Source: Rhizophagus irregularis (Eukaryota > Glomeromycota > Glomeromycetes > Glomerales > Glomeraceae). Taken from it: 64,000 nt of DNA. The position numbers were made by a program, and so were the translations under genes. Shown here one piece after another: positions 60,330-64,000 of this stretch. The notes beneath the pieces were generated by a model. The model had not been told where the DNA came from and did not search any database. It saw nothing but the letters and a program-made list of their open reading frames with translations. The stretch spans positions 3,224,001 through 3,288,000 of the forward strand of contig NC_089455.1 of assembly GCF_026210795.1 (NCBI RefSeq), read 5' to 3'. The stretch's first letter is position 1. Each line of letters opens with the position of its first letter.

Positions 60330-61030
60330 GACTTGGGTTTGCTGTGCAAAGACATCTATTAATTGAGTTTGTGGCAATCCTGAAAAATCAACTCCACCTG
60401 TCGCTGGTGAATAATAATAGTAATGAGCAATGGGAATCAAGGGGGTAAAGCCTCGACGATTTCGATACTTTGTTGCTTGCTTCATTCTTCAACTTGACGC
60501 AGTGATGTTACCGCAGTAGCAGTAGCTAGCTTCGGATCTTGATTTTTATACTTTTCAACAAATTCATCCAGAATTCTTATATAATGCTTGAAAAGCTATA
60601 TAAGGCTCACGAAAGACTGTTCCCCGATTTTTACAGTGAAAAAGTATCTTCCTTACATACCTACATCAGGTTGTCGAGATGATGAAATTGTAGTAACCGA
60701 ATCTAGTAACCGAACTCTTTCTAGCAATTTCATTTCACATTCATTCCACTGTGGAACGATATGCTGCTTCTTGTTAATGTTGACTCTCGAATTGCCTCGC
60801 CGTCAACTTTATCCCAAAAATGGCAATGAGTAAAAGCAGTTATATTTTATAAGCCCTGGATACAATATTGAGAGTTTCAACAGCTTTAGCAGCGGCTTCC
60901 ATTCTTTGCATCCTTTACTCCGTATTTCTCGCCTGATACCAATTGTTTCAGAGACTAACTATTTCCTTTGATTCCGGCTTTTTCTCTAAAGATTATTCAG
61001 ATTGTCGTAATATTAGTTCTTTGATAAAAA
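60330..61030 (-). pseudogene. Decayed gene, family unrecognised
   Basis: Minus-strand fragments with clear protein composition lie in order but in different frames and are broken by stops. They are MQRMEAAAKAVETLNIVSRA (from about 60911), WNECEMKLLERVRLLDSVTT (about 60745), RGTVFREPYIAFQALYKNSG (about 60620), ILDEFVEKYKNQDPKLATAT plus AVTSLRQVEE (about 60575-60485), and near the end TGGVDFSGLPQTQLIDVFAQ plus QTQVELEQ with a stop (about 60400-60325). At least three frame changes are not explained by obvious introns. It looks like a once-complete protein gene that has decayed. I cannot name it. Confidence 0.5.
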
Positions 61031-61285
61031 TGATTCACATTTGGTCAAGAGAATATTTCATCTGAGAAGAAGGTTTGTCCTGAATGAATGACAGGTTTTT
61101 ATTTGTACTTAATTTCTTCATGGGACGCGCAAGTGCAAGTTTAGTTTACCATGATCAACCGACGCAGTTATTTATTTCAAAACCCGCAGCAATGAGGCAG
61201 AGTCACATGAACACTCTTTTTTTTTTGCCCTAGATTTTTGCAAGCTTCTCATCTTACAAAATTATCGTTATTCTCGACTTTCATC

Positions 61286-62091
61286 ATGAAGTATGTATTG
61301 AAATATGAATTTATTACTGGTTAAATAAGAAAGATTGTAAAAATACTGTGATATAAGTACTAAATGGGGTTTTCATTGAAAATTCACAATAAGAATTGAG
61401 ACCGATTCCTTCAGTAGCAACAAGATCTACCCGGGCAAAGGCAAACTTTATGTCCGGACAGATAATAGGGTTAGGATTTTAAGCTTATTTTTAGAAAATG
61501 AATATATTTTAATTTAGTGTGATGGATGAAAATTATCACACGAAATCAATAAAAAATTTATTTTGGTTGAATTTATTTCGAGAATAAAGGATATATTATA
61601 ATAAACAAAATTATTCAATTATTAGGTCTTTCGATTTGTTGGATCAAAATCCGAATCTTTGTTCCTACAACGAAAGAATCCACGTAAAATAAGTTGGACA
61701 CAGGTTTACCGTCGTATGCATAAGAAAGGTATTACTGAGGAAGTTGCAAAAAAACGTACACGCCGTACGGTCAAACATCAAAGAGCTATTGTCGGTACAA
61801 CTTGGGAAGCTATACGTGCTAAACGAAACCAAAAACCTGAAGTAAGAGAAGCTGCTAGACAAACCGCTCTACGTGAAGCTAAAGAGAAAAAGAAAGCCGA
61901 TCAAGCAAAAAGAAAAGCCGACAAAGCTAAGGTTTGAAAATTTTATTCGATCGATTTTCTAAAATGTTTTAATCTAACGTTTCTGATTTGTATATTATAA
62001 GACTGCTCAAGCTACTTCTCGTGGGCAATCTAAAATTTCTAAGCAACAAGCTCGTGGAGCTCCTCAAAAAGTTGCCGCAAAGAGCCGTTAA
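61286..62091 (+). CDS. RPL24: Large-subunit ribosomal protein eL24
   Basis: Four exons: 61286-61290 (ATG plus 2 nt), 61394-61469, 61626-61931 and 62002-62091, giving 158 residues (human 157). The protein binds at the 60S subunit near the intersubunit bridges. The sequence matches eL24: [40 protein letters not shown] and [35 protein letters not shown] follows, with a Lys/Ala-rich tail ([15 protein letters not shown]). The first coding exon has only five nucleotides, as often happens in ribosomal protein genes, whose first intron sits beside the ATG. The zinc-binding cysteines of the archaeal form are absent here. Confidence 0.96.
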
Positions 62092-62606
62092 ATAAATTTC
62101 ATAATAATAATATTATTAAATAGCTTAGATATGTTTTTACATTAATAAAATTATATTATTATTCGATATTCTACTCAATTTCTCAATTTAATTCATTGCC
62201 CAATGATTTATTGAAATAACACCCTAGACGAGCTATATAAATTCTATTGATTATTATTCATTTTGAAGTATTATGTCAAGAGATGAACACACTTTATCTA
62301 AACAATCAATTTTCTCTACCGATTTTTACTTAAAATAATTTAATAAATACCCAATTATTTATAAGTTTTATACATTATCTACTAATAATAAAAACTCATG
62401 CAGTATAAGGTTAAAACCTCTGAAATCTGTATCATACCCGGGGTAACTATGGCCCCCGTTTATACATGTTCCTATTACATACATTTTAAAATTTAAACTG
62501 CGAATTTGGAAACTCTGACAATTGTGAACACAAACTGAAGTTAATCTGATTTTTCAATGTTCATAATACATACTAATCATGCTAACCAATACTAGTTACT
62601 GTTGAA

Positions 62607-62648
62607 AAACGCAGAAAACGCAGAAAACGCAGAAAACGCGAAAACGCG
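62607..62648 (+). repeat. (AACGCAGAA)n short tandem repeat
   Basis: AAAACGCAGAAAACGCAG is repeated about four times, with the last unit ending GCGAAAACGCGG. Confidence 0.8.
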
Positions 62649-62738
62649 GTCTAATAAAAAAAAAAAATTTACCAAATTTAATCTTTTTTTTTTATACGTT
62701 TTTGTGAAATCTACACTAACATATTTATTTTTATTAAT

Positions 62739-62790
62739 ACGCGTTTTTAGTTTAATTCATAAATGACGCGTTTTTTGTAAACGAACGCGT
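62739..62790 (+). promoter_or_regulatory. Cluster of three ACGCGT (MCB-like) boxes
   Basis: ACGCGT occurs at 62739-62744, 62766-62771 and 62785-62790, that is -207 to -156 relative to the ATG at 62946. ACGCGT is the Mlu I cell-cycle box bound by MBF in yeasts. Three copies in 52 bp of very AT-rich DNA is far above chance. Control by an MBF-like factor is inference. Confidence 0.55.
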
Positions 62791-62945
62791 AAATTTAAAC
62801 AACTTCTTTAGGGTACACCCCCATTTTACGATTAATGTTTGAAAGATATTTAAACCCTTCGTTTTGGTCGACTTTTCTCAAACAATTACGATATATCTTC
62901 TTCTAAATTTTACACAAATTTACATAATGTACAGTTCAATAAAAA

Positions 62946-64000
62946 ATGTCTACAACTAACAATAACTCGATTTTCTTTTCGTCTCTTGATGATGTCTCTT
63001 TATCTCCTTTGAAACTTTCTAATCTTAACTCCCAAGGACGGACACAACCAAGGTCGTTCCCCGTTCTGCTGCAGCCTAAACTTCAAAGACCTACACTTTT
63101 TTCGTTATTGGGGTCAACAAAAAGCTGTCCAAGAAATTCCTTGATTCAAGAACTTGATTTTAGTTACGTATCTAATACGGCTCTAAAACCATATAGTGAA
63201 CGTACTTCTGTCGTGATTGACCAAGCGTGGGCACGTACATCAGCAACACCGACTCCATACACGGACGAACACTTCACTGATAAAGGCGTGTGGAAAGCTC
63301 AAGTAACTCCTATATCACAACGTAATTTTGTTAGTCCTGTGTACCAACTTTTGGATAATACGTCTTCAGAGTCTTCGCCAGTTGAAAAACATTCTCCCGA
63401 TATTAACAAAGAGTGTTTACATGATAATACTAATATTACACAAAAGCCAACTCCAGAGCGTAATAATGTTCTTTCTGTTCTTTCTGTTCTTTCTGAGAAC
63501 CAGTTACACCAACAGCATTTGGATACAAATCAAGAATTAATACAAGCTCAACAACATTCTCCATTTATTAAATTTATTAAGCAATCGCGTACTCATACTA
63601 ATATTTCACAAAGGTCATCTGGAATGGTAGAGCATAATATTATTATTCCTGAACATGACATAATACAAGAACATACACCGGCTCACCAACGCTCACCTTT
63701 TGTTATCAATAAAAAATGGTCACATAACTCTAATACTCTACAAGAACCTACTCCCATGGCTGAATGTCGTTATTCTGAGCAAGGATTTAACCGACTTTCT
63801 CACACACCTCAAGGCTCATCAGGTCGCTCTTCATTCGATACTGATCAAGGTTGGCCACAAATGTCACCTACAGAAGGTTATGCACAACTTCCTCCAATAA
63901 TGATTCCTGATCGGGAGTTAGACCAACGAGCTTCCATCGTAATCCCAGAGCATGAAATTAACCAACAATCTAATATACAGCCTCGTATACAATGCCTCCT
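62946..64000 (+). CDS. Unrecognised long open frame, partial (runs off window end)
   Basis: From the ATG at 62946 the frame is open for 351 codons to the window edge with no stop, so it is a partial coding region or a long first exon. The sequence is rich in S, T, P, Q, N and H. It starts MSTTNNNSIFFSSLDDVSLS and has repeated themes such as IIPEH(D/E)I and IVIPEHEINQQ, and a short VLSVLSVLS tract from a CTTTCTGTT triplet repeat (63466-63497). It is probably disordered. No domain is recognised. The upstream ACGCGT cluster suggests cell-cycle-linked transcription. Confidence 0.75.
   Translation, partial: MSTTNNNSIFFSSLDDVSLSPLKLSNLNSQGRTQPRSFPVLLQPKLQRPTLFSLLGSTKSCPRNSLIQELDFSYVSNTALKPYSERTSVVIDQAWARTSATPTPYTDEHFTDKGVWKAQVTPISQRNFVSPVYQLLDNTSSESSPVEKHSPDINKECLHDNTNITQKPTPERNNVLSVLSVLSENQLHQQHLDTNQELIQAQQHSPFIKFIKQSRTHTNISQRSSGMVEHNIIIPEHDIIQEHTPAHQRSPFVINKKWSHNSNTLQEPTPMAECRYSEQGFNRLSHTPQGSSGRSSFDTDQGWPQMSPTEGYAQLPPIMIPDRELDQRASIVIPEHEINQQSNIQPRIQCL

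Larger units (their letters stand above)
62092..62945. other. Intergenic region with simple repeat and promoter boxes
   Basis: 3' flank of RPL24 followed by a CGCAGAAAA simple repeat at 62608-62648 and three ACGCGT boxes before the next gene. No frame is supported. Confidence 0.5.

Overview
The window is eukaryotic and most likely fungal. It is very AT-rich, its genes carry many short GT-AG introns (about 50-130 bp), and it encodes fungal-type housekeeping proteins. A Glomeromycotina genome (Rhizophagus-like) is my best guess, based on base composition, TE load, a stand-alone 5S gene and the presence of PEN-2. That placement is inference, not proof.

There are two compartments. Positions 1 to about 20.9 kb are gene-poor: long A/T tracts, a solitary 5S rRNA gene, a decayed pogo/Tigger transposon nested inside a second TA-flanked element, several MITEs and foldback elements, two arrays of hairpin-forming repeats (about 11.9-12.8 kb and 15.3-17.7 kb), and remnants of broken protein genes, one interrupted by a TE.

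Positions about 20.9-62.1 kb are gene-dense, with clear exon-intron models that I rebuilt by splicing: PRP31 (-), a TatD-family metallohydrolase (+), DPH5 (-), ALG6 (+), an unrecognised Ser/Asn-rich protein (+), a C2H2 zinc-finger protein (+), an eIF4A-derived helicase-like protein with its catalytic motifs lost (+), SWC4/DMAP1 (+), the gamma-secretase subunit PEN-2 (-), a PTPS-family enzyme (+), tRNA-Gln(UUG) (+), a giant ~3,224-residue coiled-coil/spectrin-like protein ending in a GAS2-related domain (-), a 62-residue twin-CX9C protein (+), CSN6 (-), RAD50 (-), a decayed gene (-) and ribosomal protein eL24 (+). From 62.9 kb an unrecognised long open frame runs off the window end, preceded by three ACGCGT boxes.

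Neighbouring genes do not form one pathway; this is ordinary eukaryotic housekeeping (splicing, translation, N-glycosylation, chromatin, DNA repair, protein degradation). Several pairs are tightly packed: TatD/DPH5 converge with 50 bp between stops, DPH5/ALG6 diverge from 145 bp, PEN-2/PTPS diverge from 206 bp and SWC4/PEN-2 converge with 113 bp between stops. The points most worth a second look are the pseudo-helicase, the giant GAR protein with its 11-nt microexon, PEN-2 in a fungus, and the hairpin arrays with a shared dispersed motif.
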